Below, piece after piece: positions 8,288-16,636 of a stretch of DNA of 36,447 bases. Position 1 is the stretch's first letter; each line of letters starts with the position of its first letter. Under the pieces are notes generated by a model that saw only the letters and a program-made list of their open reading frames with translations, made no database searches and had not been told where the DNA came from. The stretch comes from Cyanobacteriota bacterium erpe_2018_sw_21hr_WHONDRS-SW48-000092_B_bin.40 (GTDB lineage Bacteria; Cyanobacteriota; Vampirovibrionia; Obscuribacterales; Obscuribacteraceae). A program made the translations under genes and the position numbers. Location of the stretch: positions 1 through 36,447 of the forward strand of contig JAUPUU010000256.1 of the NCBI GenBank assembly GCA_030917395.1. The letters run 5' to 3'.

Positions 8288-8932
8288 TTAGGTGGAAAGC
8301 TTGATTAACACTTCGTTGCGGCGCATAAATGGCAAGGTCCAAGGCGGATTGTAATAGGCGTGGACTGGTTCGCCAAGAGTCTTTTTATTGTTTTTGATCA
8401 AAAACGTTTCTAGCTCTTCGGCCTTCTTTTCCATGTCTTTTTGGCTGGCTAGACCAGAAAAGCGGATAGCTGCCACTTTTTCACCAGCCACTTCCATCAG
8501 GTGGATGCGCTCATCCTTAGGCTGGGGCAAAGTGGCTAGGCTGTACTGTGAAGGCATGGTAAAGCGAATCTTCCAGATACTGCCATGAGCCTCAGCCGTA
8601 ACTGGGGCAGTCATAGGAATTTTCTCGCTCTTTTGCTGTGACACTGGCGCTGTCATGGCAATTTTTTGCGTGCTGTAAGTTTGATTGGATTGATTCTTAC
8701 CGAAAATATAGCCAGCCAGCACACGAAAACCAGTTTCTAGGGCTTCTTTCTGGTCTCCAGCGATTTCTACTTCGGCCACGACTGTGGGGTCGTATTGTCT
8801 AATTTCGATGGCGCCATAATTTTCTATGACGTCATATTTCGGTTGCTCGACTTTAGAAACAGCTTCATTTTGAGCAATTCCAGCGGCTACTGCCGCACCG
8901 ATTAATCCAATAAATATCAGGCGCTTTTTCAT
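8288..8932 (-). CDS. SOUL family heme-binding-like protein, exported
   Basis: A 214-residue protein. The N-terminus (KKR then LIFIGLIGAAVAAGIA) is a signal peptide or membrane anchor. The rest is the SOUL/HBP fold: YDVIENYGAIEIRQYDP near residue 33, the paired IAMTAPV and IPMTAPV strands, FTMPSQYSL, and the closing NPPWTLPFMRRNEVLI. Length is normal for the family. SOUL proteins bind heme or tetrapyrroles in eukaryotes; bacterial roles are largely undefined, so heme binding here is inference. It lies 21 nt downstream of the TPR gene at 8954-9892, and the two probably share a transcript. Confidence 0.92.
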   Translation of the reverse strand: MKKRLIFIGLIGAAVAAGIAQNEAVSKVEQPKYDVIENYGAIEIRQYDPTVVAEVEIAGDQKEALETGFRVLAGYIFGKNQSNQTYSTQKIAMTAPVSQQKSEKIPMTAPVTAEAHGSIWKIRFTMPSQYSLATLPQPKDERIHLMEVAGEKVAAIRFSGLASQKDMEKKAEELETFLIKNNKKTLGEPVHAYYNPPWTLPFMRRNEVLIKLST

Positions 8933-8953
8933 GGTCTCACTATAGCAAAAATG

Positions 8954-9892
8954 TTAGAAGTCGGCACTGAGCTTGGCAATAATCTGATCTTCTTGTTTGG
9001 CTCGGGCTGAATCTTTGAGGGCAACAAAACACTGTTTCTTCAGTCTATGACTGGGCAGGCTAAACTCTTCAGGAAAATCGCCAGTGAGAAAGGTGAGCGC
9101 TTCTTTGTACTTTCCTAAACCAACTAAGCAGGTGGCGATATCGACTTTAAGTTCGGGGCTGGGGTTTACTCCAGCTAATGACTTGTATTCCGCCAGGGCT
9201 TCATTAAAACGTTTGCTACTACAGAGCATGCGCGCCAGGTGCTGACGTGGCAACCACGTTTCTGAAGGTTTACTGTTCTTGATTGCTTCTCTAAATGCTT
9301 GTTCAGCCTGCTTTAGCTGAAACATTTGTATGTGGAGTTCAGCTTTCTGGTCATATAGTTTGTCTTTGGGGCCGCCACACTCTATGGCTTTTTCCACCTC
9401 AGCCAGAGCCTCTTTGTACTTTTGCTGATTGCGCAAAAATTCACCTAAATCAGAGTGGGCATTGGCTGATCTCGGGTTCAATTCGATTGCCCGTCGGATG
9501 TCTGGCTCTGCCAGTTCGCTTTCATCTACTTCAAGCCAGGTTTCAGCTCGAGTTAGATAGAGTTGGTCGCTATGGGGATAGATAGCAATGGCCATGGTGA
9601 GAAAATCGACGATTGCCTGGATGTTGTGCGCTCTGCTGGTGACTGCCCGGGGTACTTCCAGGCAGTAATTGAGGCTGTGACCATTGGGCTTTATGGCTTT
9701 TAAGGCAATGGCAATTTGTTTGAAGTTGTCGGCCTTTTTGAGAGCTCTGAGCTTGTTAATGGAGGCTATTTCGCTGGCTGACATGGCTATTATGGGGCTC
9801 TCGGCAGCAACTGCATGAACGAGCCCTAGCTCTAGGCCTAACAGGGCTAGCGCGAAAAGAAATTTGGCAAGTTCTCGCGAAAAATTGTTCAT
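8954..9892 (-). CDS. TPR repeat protein, exported
   Basis: A 312-residue protein with a signal peptide (hydrophobic LAKFLFALALLGLELGLVHA, residues ~9-28) and tetratricopeptide repeats over most of the mature part (~105-305). Clear TPR text includes PHSDQLYLTRAETWLEVDE, NAHSDLGEFLRNQQKYKEAL and the repeat ending ATCLVGLGKYKEALTFL. TPR proteins are scaffolds for protein contacts; the partner is unknown. It is the first gene of the long minus-strand run, 21 nt upstream of the SOUL gene, and its promoter should lie in the 231-bp divergent region shared with the esterase gene at 10124. Confidence 0.85.
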   Translation of the reverse strand: MNNFSRELAKFLFALALLGLELGLVHAVAAESPIIAMSASEIASINKLRALKKADNFKQIAIALKAIKPNGHSLNYCLEVPRAVTSRAHNIQAIVDFLTMAIAIYPHSDQLYLTRAETWLEVDESELAEPDIRRAIELNPRSANAHSDLGEFLRNQQKYKEALAEVEKAIECGGPKDKLYDQKAELHIQMFQLKQAEQAFREAIKNSKPSETWLPRQHLARMLCSSKRFNEALAEYKSLAGVNPSPELKVDIATCLVGLGKYKEALTFLTGDFPEEFSLPSHRLKKQCFVALKDSARAKQEDQIIAKLSADF

Positions 9893-10123
9893 ATGTAGAT
9901 TGTCAGGAGCTGAGTGAATTCTTCTATAACCTTCTGCCAGTTTACATTGTTAGCTAAATCAGGGTTCGACCAAAGGGCGAATTCAAGGCACTACCTGCTT
10001 CTTTTCAACCGTTTTGGCTACCTGGTGCTAGTGAGACAATTTTCACACCTGGGGCTAAAGCTATCTGATACTTTGAACTCTTGAAATACTTGTGATACTT
10101 AACTCCCGGCCATCGGTAAGAAA

Positions 10124-11632
10124 TTGTTTTTGAGAAAAGTCCTGTTAATTGTCCTGCTCTCATTTCTCAGTCAGCCTGCTTTTGCGGCCGTGAAGTTGCC
10201 TGGAATATTTTCTGACCATATGGTCTTGCAGCAAGATGTGCCTATTAAAGTCTGGGGTACGGCAAAGCCGGCAGAAAAGGTGCAAGTTAGTTTTGGTAAT
10301 CAACACGCCAGTTGTGTCGCCAGTAAGAGTGGTAATTGGCATGTGGTGCTGGAAGAGGCCGAGCTAGGACCGACCCGTGAACTGAAGGTGCAGGGCGAGA
10401 ATCTTGTGGTCTTTAAAGATGTGCAAGTCGGCGAAGTATTTCTTTGTGCTGGACAGAGTGAGTTGCTCGACTCATTGAAGAGTCTTCCTCCTTCTGATTA
10501 TGCTCTGGGCAGCGCAGGCAAGTCTAGCAATACTAGCAATAAGTTGCGTTTTTTCCTTGTGCCCAAGAAGGTCAGTGCCAATCCTTCTGCGGTGCTTACA
10601 GGGAGCTGGAAGGTCAGCTCTGGCAATAACAATAATAGTAGTGGTGGCGATAAGGCTACATTGGCTGAGTGCTCTGCTCTTGCTTACAATCTTGGCCGTA
10701 ATCTAGAAGCTAATTTAAAAGTGCCAGTTGGTATCATCGATTGTTCTTATGCGGAAACTCCGATTGCATCATGGATTTCAAAAGATCGCTTAATGCAGAT
10801 GTCGGTCTTTCGGCCGATTTTAGATCCCAGTCTTAAAGCAGCGGAGGCTGCCACCACCCCTGATGGCAAGCCGACATTGAGCAGCGTTTCTAAACCCTGT
10901 GTCGCTTACAATGGCATGGTGGCGCCCCTGGTCGGTTATGCTCTCAAAGCCGTTGTCTGGTATCAAGGCCTACATGACTTGGGGCAAGCTGTTAGCTATC
11001 GCAAATTATTGCCGATGCTGATTCGCGATTGGCGTGTTCGCTGGGCACAAGAACCGGATATTCCATTTTTCTTTGTACAGCTACCGAGTAGCGCTGTTGC
11101 TTCCAATACCTTTGACATAAATACACTGGCAGCCTGCATTGGTGTTGAAAATTCTTGGGTGAATATGCGCGACGCGCAAGCTTCAGCTCTAGCGGTTGGA
11201 TCTACTTCTATGATCGTAACTACTGATTACACGAAGCACCATAGCTTGAATCAGTTAGATGGATTGCCGGGTCGCCTTAGTCAGGCCATTCTCACTAAGT
11301 TGTTTGAAGGAAAGAAGACAGCTTTTGGCCCGCTCTATGAAGGCTATGACAGTCAAGGCTCGGCTATTAAGGTGCATTTTAGCAATGCTAAGGATGGCTT
11401 AGCTCTGCGGCTTAAAGTTGGTCAGCCTACTGGTTTTGAAATGATTGATACCAAAGGGCGCTTATTCCCGGCCGAAGTGAAAATTGTTGATCATGATCTG
11501 CTGGTTAGCAGCCCTCAGATTGTTAATCCAATTGAGGTTCGTTACGACTGGAAAGACGCAGCTAAGGCTACTCTCTTCAATGTTGAGAATTTGCCCGCTG
11601 CGCCTTTCCGAATTAGCATTCGTCCTAACTAA
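10124..11632 (+). CDS. Sialate O-acetylesterase-like (SASA/SGNH family) exported protein, altered active site
   Basis: A 502-residue protein starting at a TTG (10124; a second in-frame TTG at 10130 is also possible), with only a weak GGTAAG upstream. Signal peptide FLRKVLLIVLLSFLSQPAFA. The family signature is strong: LPGIFSDHMVLQQ near residue 25, GEVFLCAGQS with the nucleophile-like S112, AYNGMVAPL, and VVWYQG. Two conserved parts differ from typical members: GQSNM is GQSEL here, and the WYQGESN block reads WYQGLHD. The usual DIHP near the end is replaced by a TKHHSLN segment. It may act on other acetylated glycans or be inactive. It is convergent with the alpha/beta hydrolase at 11645. Confidence 0.85.
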   Translation: MFLRKVLLIVLLSFLSQPAFAAVKLPGIFSDHMVLQQDVPIKVWGTAKPAEKVQVSFGNQHASCVASKSGNWHVVLEEAELGPTRELKVQGENLVVFKDVQVGEVFLCAGQSELLDSLKSLPPSDYALGSAGKSSNTSNKLRFFLVPKKVSANPSAVLTGSWKVSSGNNNNSSGGDKATLAECSALAYNLGRNLEANLKVPVGIIDCSYAETPIASWISKDRLMQMSVFRPILDPSLKAAEAATTPDGKPTLSSVSKPCVAYNGMVAPLVGYALKAVVWYQGLHDLGQAVSYRKLLPMLIRDWRVRWAQEPDIPFFFVQLPSSAVASNTFDINTLAACIGVENSWVNMRDAQASALAVGSTSMIVTTDYTKHHSLNQLDGLPGRLSQAILTKLFEGKKTAFGPLYEGYDSQGSAIKVHFSNAKDGLALRLKVGQPTGFEMIDTKGRLFPAEVKIVDHDLLVSSPQIVNPIEVRYDWKDAAKATLFNVENLPAAPFRISIRPN

Positions 11633-11644
11633 GTTTTAGTGCAC

Positions 11645-12631
11645 TTAGTGCCGACCGCTTCGGTATGTTCTGCCTTCGTCTGTGATCCAGACGTTGAGCA
11701 TCTGTGCTAGTTGATTGGTCAATTGATTTTCTTCGAGCAAGAGGTGTTCGCCATCACCGATTACCATCAAGAGTTTGTCTTGGGTGGACAGGGCATTGAA
11801 GAGTTCGATGGTGCCTTCTGGCTTGACGAGCTTGTCTTTGAAGCCAGCGAGCATCAATACCGGTGGCTTTTCAATGAGATGAGCGTTGTCGAAATTGCCT
11901 TTCATGAAAGTCTCAAACTGCTTTAATTCTTTTGGTGACAATTCGAGGCGGTTCATCGAATTGTTAGTCATTTGAGCTCTTGTTCTCTCGTCTGTGCTGA
12001 TTTTATCTATGATTTCAGGATCAATTTTTTTGTCTGGATCTTCTAAGTAGTGAGCACCGACAATAATCTCTCCGCCGATTTTAAAGTAGCGGTCGCTCGA
12101 TGGTACTGATGAAACTAAACCATCAACTAGTTCTGGATGGCGAGCTGTGGCAGCCATAGCAATGGCTCCGCCCATTGATTCCCCTACCATGAATACTGGA
12201 ACGCCAGGATAAGCTTTGCGCAATGCTTTCAAAGCTTGCTCTATGTCTAGCAAGCAAGCTTCAAAATCTACAGTATCTTGTCCTTTGCGTTTGGCCCATT
12301 GACCGAAACCACGTACATCTACAGCGTACACAGCAAAGCCACGACCAGCCATGCTTCTGCCAAATTCTGCGAAGGAGGCGCTGCTGAAGCCTAAGCCATG
12401 AACGCACAGCAATACTTCTTTGGGTTGGTTAAGCGGCAGCCAGGAGCGATATGGCACCTTCAGTTTGGCAGCCCAGACCGGTACTCTCTTAGTTACCGTG
12501 GTACTTGTAGTTCTGGTTGTCGTCGTCACTCTTGGTGCGGCTGAAGCCGGCTGGCCCAGTGTGAGAGTGGAAAGACTGGAAAGAGTAAGAAGGGAAAGCA
12601 AAAAAGGTAAGGCAGAATTCTTCTGAGGCAT
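11645..12631 (-). CDS. Alpha/beta hydrolase, monoacylglycerol-lipase-like, exported
   Basis: A 328-residue enzyme. The start is placed at 12631 (MPQKNSALPF), preceded by AAAAGGA at good spacing, not at 12661. Signal peptide ~1-32 (LPFLLSLLTLSSLSTLTLG...ASAAP) followed by a Thr-rich linker. Alpha/beta-hydrolase motifs: oxyanion HGLGFSS (78-84), nucleophile S152 in GESMGGAIA, likely acid D266 in GFKDKLVKPEG and H296 in GDGEHLLLEE. The architecture fits the Hydrolase_4/monoacylglycerol lipase group, acting on lipid esters outside the cytoplasm. All triad residues are present. The exact substrate is not determinable. Confidence 0.9.
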   Translation of the reverse strand: MPQKNSALPFLLSLLTLSSLSTLTLGQPASAAPRVTTTTRTTSTTVTKRVPVWAAKLKVPYRSWLPLNQPKEVLLCVHGLGFSSASFAEFGRSMAGRGFAVYAVDVRGFGQWAKRKGQDTVDFEACLLDIEQALKALRKAYPGVPVFMVGESMGGAIAMAATARHPELVDGLVSSVPSSDRYFKIGGEIIVGAHYLEDPDKKIDPEIIDKISTDERTRAQMTNNSMNRLELSPKELKQFETFMKGNFDNAHLIEKPPVLMLAGFKDKLVKPEGTIELFNALSTQDKLLMVIGDGEHLLLEENQLTNQLAQMLNVWITDEGRTYRSGRH

Positions 12632-12743
12632 GGGTGTTCCTTTTGATTTATGGCATTGCAAAGACTATCAGATAGTGGCAGTAGACTGACTACCTGCTAA
12701 TTAGTTCCATTTTGTTGCCGCTATATTACAAGGTCTGCTGTAG

Positions 12744-12770
12744 CAGCTGGCTTGCTTAGAAAGCCAGCTG
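12744..12770. repeat. Perfect 10-bp hairpin with the stop codon of the REC-Hpt gene in its loop
   Basis: CAGCTGGCTT (12744-12753) and AAGCCAGCTG (12761-12770) are exact inverted repeats around a 7-nt loop. The TAA stop of the minus-strand gene (12756-12758) falls inside the loop. No T-tract follows on the minus strand, so it is not a textbook terminator; it may stabilise the 3' end. Confidence 0.5.
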
Positions 12771-14120
12771 TTGATTTATTGCCGGTAGGCCCAGGTGAAG
12801 CTTGATCTTGGCCAGTAGTTCGAGGTGGGCCAAGGGGGTGAGAATGAAATCATTGGCACCGGCTTCGAATAATTTCTGGCGTGATTCTGCCGTGCAGCCC
12901 TTAGTATCCATCAAGATCAATATAGGTAAGGCTTTCCAGCGTGAGTTGCAGCGAATCATTCGGCAAACATCATTACCGCTAACGCTTGGCATTGTCTCTT
13001 GCAGCAAGACTAGCTCTGGTTGAAAATCATCTAGCACGCTAAAAGCTTCCATGCTGCTGGTTAGCGAAGTTACGGCCATACGTTCTTCTTCTAGGCCACT
13101 TGTTAGTGTGCAAATTAGTTCTTGATCGCTTGCCACTATCAAAACTCGTGGTGGCAAGACTCTGCTCTTGGCGCTGTCAGTTTTACTTTGATCTAAATCT
13201 GTTGTCTTGATTCTTCCTGGAGCCGCTGAATTCAGTTCCGCTAGCTTATTCTCAATCCATGTTTTTGCCTGTTCTACTAGAGCTAAAATTCCTTCCCAAT
13301 TGAGTTCTTCGCCAGTGAGATCTAGTTTGCCCATAGCAATTAGTTGTTTTTCTAAGGCTGAGCCAATCTGGCTGAGAGCGTCAAAGCCAAGTGAACCTGA
13401 GGTTCCTTTGATTTGGTGGGCTCTATAGCTGGCTTTACCCAGGCTGCTGGCATCGCCTTTTTGTGCAGCCGTTAAGATCTCAGTGGTTATTTGCTCTAGC
13501 TCATTTGGCAGCTCAAGTAAGTAGATACAACCTAGTTCAGCTATTGCCTCTTCCGTTTCTCTGATTGCTCGAGACCCTTCTGTTTCTGGTAGCAAAAGAT
13601 CTTGCTGGAGTAAATCTTCTGTGAGCTGTTTGTTCTCATTAATGGCTGCGCCTTTTGCTTCTAAAAGCAAATCTGGTTGCAGATCTCTTTCTAGCTCGGC
13701 TTCTAGCTCGGCCAATCTAGTTCTGTCATCTCGCGGCTCAAATAATTCGGCAATTTGTTGCACGAACATTTCGGGATGTATTGGTTTTTGAATAATCATA
13801 TCGACTTGATAAGTTTTCACCATTGAAGCAAAAGTGTCATTGTCGATTACTGCGCCTGAGCAAAAGACAATCGGAAATCGGTAGTAATTTGCTCTCAGCT
13901 CTTTAATAAAATTAGCGCCGTTACTACCCGGCATGAGGTAGTCGATGATGGCTAAATCTGGCAGCTGATTTAAGGCACAAATTGCATCGCCCACACTGCT
14001 TGTTTCAATTACTTTGTAGCCAGCGTCTGAAAGAATTCGATTTAGTAGCTGACGAAAAAAAGCATCGTCGTCAACAATCAATATTTTCAATTGCCTGTCT
14101 AGCTTTTGCTCTTTTGTCAT
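12756..14120 (-). CDS. REC-Hpt-pseudoREC phosphorelay protein
   Basis: A 454-residue soluble protein. Start at 14120 (MTKEQKLDRQ) with AAAAGG upstream, rather than 14168. Domain order: receiver 1 (~12-128) with DDD at 17-19, phospho-acceptor D60 in LAIIDYLMPGSNG and K112 in IIQKPIHP; acidic linker ~130-195; Hpt domain (~200-295) with phospho-His H235 in AHQIKGTSGSLG; and receiver-like domain 2 (~325-445). In receiver 2 the acceptor Asp is Gln374 (LVLLQETMPSVSG) and the conserved Lys is Thr428, so it cannot be phosphorylated normally. The protein looks like a relay hub, and the last domain may bind partners. It is divergent from the REC-kinase gene at 14366, a plausible phosphodonor. Confidence 0.9.
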   Translation of the reverse strand: MTKEQKLDRQLKILIVDDDAFFRQLLNRILSDAGYKVIETSSVGDAICALNQLPDLAIIDYLMPGSNGANFIKELRANYYRFPIVFCSGAVIDNDTFASMVKTYQVDMIIQKPIHPEMFVQQIAELFEPRDDRTRLAELEAELERDLQPDLLLEAKGAAINENKQLTEDLLQQDLLLPETEGSRAIRETEEAIAELGCIYLLELPNELEQITTEILTAAQKGDASSLGKASYRAHQIKGTSGSLGFDALSQIGSALEKQLIAMGKLDLTGEELNWEGILALVEQAKTWIENKLAELNSAAPGRIKTTDLDQSKTDSAKSRVLPPRVLIVASDQELICTLTSGLEEERMAVTSLTSSMEAFSVLDDFQPELVLLQETMPSVSGNDVCRMIRCNSRWKALPILILMDTKGCTAESRQKLFEAGANDFILTPLAHLELLAKIKLHLGLPAINQQLAF

Positions 14121-14365
14121 GTTTAGCCTTTTGGGTTCCTTTTGTATCGTGCGTACATGTCTTCGCACAGTCTAATTTTCCCTGGCTGGTCATAAATTAG
14201 CTATCACCCGGCGGACGTATTTTAGGGCCTTATCACCCTTTCGGCGAACCATCTGGGGGATGTGTTTCTGCTCTAAAGGAGTATGATGGCTGTAATGGCC
14301 AGGTATACAGGCTAACCAACCAACTGATTTGCAAGTTACTTGCACTGAAGAGATTGTAGATATAA
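14121..14365. promoter_or_regulatory. Divergent intergenic region of the signalling cluster
   Basis: 245 bp between two divergently transcribed signalling genes should hold both promoters. I see two similar copies of ATCACCC followed by CGGCG, near 14202 and 14231, which might be a binding site, but the spacing and match are weak. No convincing -35/-10 pair was found by eye. Confidence 0.25.
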
Positions 14366-15490
14366 ATGGCAACCAATGAGAGTTTGCAACAAGTAAATGT
14401 CTTCATGATCGAAGACGACAAATTCTATTGTGAATATGTCAAAAGACTTCTTGCTGCTCGTAAGCAGCCGCAGTTCGATGTGCAAAGGGTGAGCGATATG
14501 GCTGCAGCCCAGCGCTATTTAAAAGACGAGAGGCCGGATGTTGTTCTGCTTGACCTAAATTTACCCGATAGTCGCGGCCTTGATTCTTTGAGTCGAGCTA
14601 GAGAATTTATCGACGGCTGCCCAATAATCATTTTGACCAGTAGTGATAATGAGCAGCTTGGCCTGCAATCAGTTAGTCTGGGGGCTCAAGATTATCTAGT
14701 AAAGCAAAATGTCGGCAATGAGTCGCTAGTGCGTAGCATTCGCTATGCCATTCAACGGCGTCGCTCGGAAGAACAGACCCTAAGAATGGCTGCTATTCAA
14801 GATTTTATTGCCACTTTGGCCCACGATATGAGCATACCTTTGATTGGTACCGAGAATTTGCTCAGCGGTTTGCTTCGCGGGCAGCTTGGTGACTTAAATG
14901 AGGCGCAGAGTGAAGCCTTGATGGTGATGCAACAGGCCAATAAGAATCAGTTGCAGCTTGTTCAGCGTTTGCTTGAAATATACCGCTATGAAGTGGGCAG
15001 TGATCTCAGTCGCGTCATTCTTAATGCCAAAGAGCTTTTGCAAGATTGTGTTCGCCAATTTTCGCAGGCCCACAAGATAGAAATCTATTGTTCTTTTGAT
15101 GCGTTGGCATCGGCTTGTCGCCTTTGGGTTGATGAAGACGCGCTGCGCACGCTGTTCTCCAACTTACTCGACAATGCTTTCAAATATAGTGATAACGGTC
15201 AGTTGATTAGCGTCTCCGCCGAATTGGTCGATTCTAAACTCTGTGTGCGCATCCATAATTTTGGCAAACCCATGCCAGATGAGGTGAAGCCAGGAATGCT
15301 TTCGAAGTTCTGGCAAGGCGTACCTGGCAAAACCTATGTTGCTAAAACAGGTCTTGGGCTTTATCTCTGCCATCGCATTGCTCAGTTGCATCAGGGGCGT
15401 ATAACTTGTGACAGTACAGCAGAAGGAGGCACGACTATTACAGTGAAGTTGCCGATAAGCGGTTTACTTATTAGTTCTTCGCTAGAGTAA
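14366..15490 (+). CDS. Soluble receiver-histidine kinase hybrid (REC-HisKA-HATPase)
   Basis: A 374-residue cytoplasmic protein without membrane segments. Residues ~10-130 are a receiver with E16/D17/D18, phospho-acceptor D63 in VLLDLNLPDSRG and K113 in YLVKQN. Residues ~140-205 are HisKA with H153 in LAHDMSIPL. Residues ~250-365 are the ATPase domain with N270 in NLLDNAFKYS and KTGLGL (327-332). The G1 box reads HNFGKPMP in place of DNGxG, a variation that occurs in some functional kinases. The N-terminal receiver suggests that input comes from another kinase or a relay rather than a signal outside the cell. It is flanked by two regulators on the opposite strand; its stop is 5 nt from the NarL-type gene stop. 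No clear Shine-Dalgarno. Confidence 0.92.
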   Translation: MATNESLQQVNVFMIEDDKFYCEYVKRLLAARKQPQFDVQRVSDMAAAQRYLKDERPDVVLLDLNLPDSRGLDSLSRAREFIDGCPIIILTSSDNEQLGLQSVSLGAQDYLVKQNVGNESLVRSIRYAIQRRRSEEQTLRMAAIQDFIATLAHDMSIPLIGTENLLSGLLRGQLGDLNEAQSEALMVMQQANKNQLQLVQRLLEIYRYEVGSDLSRVILNAKELLQDCVRQFSQAHKIEIYCSFDALASACRLWVDEDALRTLFSNLLDNAFKYSDNGQLISVSAELVDSKLCVRIHNFGKPMPDEVKPGMLSKFWQGVPGKTYVAKTGLGLYLCHRIAQLHQGRITCDSTAEGGTTITVKLPISGLLISSSLE

Positions 15491-15495
15491 ACTGT

Positions 15496-16170
15496 TTAAA
15501 CTAAGCCGGTGCGTAAGGCCTTTACTGCTGCCTGGGTTCTATCTGAAACCGAAAGTTTTTCCATCAAATGACGCATGTGCGTTTTTATGGTTTCAGTGCT
15601 AAGAATTAAGCGCTCGGCTATTTGTTGATTGCTTAACCCTTCTACCACGAGAGTTAGCACTTCTAATTCTCGCTCAGAGAGAGTACTGCTATTGACCGGC
15701 GCCGCTGCTGGCTTCTGCTCGACAAAGGCGCGAATGACCCGCTTGGCAATTGATGGATCTAGCCATATGCCACCATTGTTGACTGTTCTTATGGCGTTGA
15801 CAAGTTGGTCTGCTGCCACGTCTTTGAGGCAATAGCCATCGCAGTTGGCAGCGAGAGCAGCCAGGATATCTTCGTCAAGATTGTGTGATGTCAACATGAC
15901 AATGCGGATTGCCGGTTCTTTGCTCTTGATTTGTTGTGCCGCATCAATGCCATTAATGCCAGGTAAGCCAATATCCATAAGGATGACATTAGGCTTTATT
16001 TGAAGAGCTGTTGTCACTGCGTTGTTGCCGTCTTCGGCTTCAGCTACTATTTTTAGATCGCCTACTTGCTCGAGAGCAAACCGCAGTCCCATGCGAGTAA
16101 TAAGGTGATCTTCTACTAGCATTATGGCAATTTGCTTCTGGGAAGCACTAGATTGTTCGCTCTGATTCAT
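15496..16170 (-). CDS. NarL/LuxR-type response regulator
   Basis: A 224-residue regulator when started at the ATG at 16170 (MNQSEQSS); an upstream in-frame TTG at 16200 adds ten residues and cannot be excluded. Receiver ~12-130 with E20/D21, phospho-acceptor D66 in VILMDIGLPGING and a conserved Lys in GYCLKDV. Residues ~160-222 are a LuxR-type helix-turn-helix: LSERELEVLTLVVEG, then SNQQIAERLILSTETIKTHM. All phosphorylation residues are present. It would bind DNA as a dimer. The kinase is probably the REC-kinase next door or one elsewhere. It is convergent with 14366-15490. Confidence 0.95.
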   Translation of the reverse strand: MNQSEQSSASQKQIAIMLVEDHLITRMGLRFALEQVGDLKIVAEAEDGNNAVTTALQIKPNVILMDIGLPGINGIDAAQQIKSKEPAIRIVMLTSHNLDEDILAALAANCDGYCLKDVAADQLVNAIRTVNNGGIWLDPSIAKRVIRAFVEQKPAAAPVNSSTLSERELEVLTLVVEGLSNQQIAERLILSTETIKTHMRHLMEKLSVSDRTQAAVKALRTGLV

Positions 16171-16320
16171 TGGCTCGGTCTGCTTTTTTTCTCTGCCCAA
16201 ATCAATTTCTTATTCTACTCAATATCACCCTGAAAGAGTTGGACATAGTCAATACGGGGGATAGTCCGGCTCCACTTTGGCCGCTATGGTGGTGATAGTT
16301 AACTCAGGGAGGAGTAGCAC

Positions 16321-16635
16321 ATGTCTTACTTGCGTAAGGTTTATGAAACAGTTTTGGACAGAGCCCTAAGTATTGTCAAGTTTCAAAACTCTGAAGCTGC
16401 TGCTTCTAATACTACTGCAAGAAACCGCTTAAAAGCCGCTAGTCGGCAAGGAAAGACGCTGAATCCGCTTCCCTCTGGCGTTTCGCCTGGCAAGAGTTCA
16501 GGTATTGTCTGCGGTATTAACAGTGTTGCCGCAATAGAAGCTGAGAAAGAGCGGGATAGCGCAGTTAAGCGGGCTAGAGTAACAAGCACTAGATTGACTG
16601 CACTTAAGACCTACCTTGAGCAGGAGGCAAATTGA
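16321..16635 (+). CDS. Small basic protein of unknown function
   Basis: A 104-residue ORF with a very strong Shine-Dalgarno (GGGAGGAG about 7 nt before the ATG), which supports real translation. The protein is basic and rich in Ala, Ser, Lys and Arg, with no signal peptide. The middle (PLPSGVSPGKSSG) looks disordered. Residues ~70-102 look helical (AAIEAEKERDSAVKRARV). I do not recognise a family. It is divergent from the NarL-type regulator, which could control it, and its stop is 1 nt from the stop of the convergent TPR gene. Confidence 0.65.
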   Translation: MSYLRKVYETVLDRALSIVKFQNSEAAASNTTARNRLKAASRQGKTLNPLPSGVSPGKSSGIVCGINSVAAIEAEKERDSAVKRARVTSTRLTALKTYLEQEAN

Positions 16636-16636
16636 T

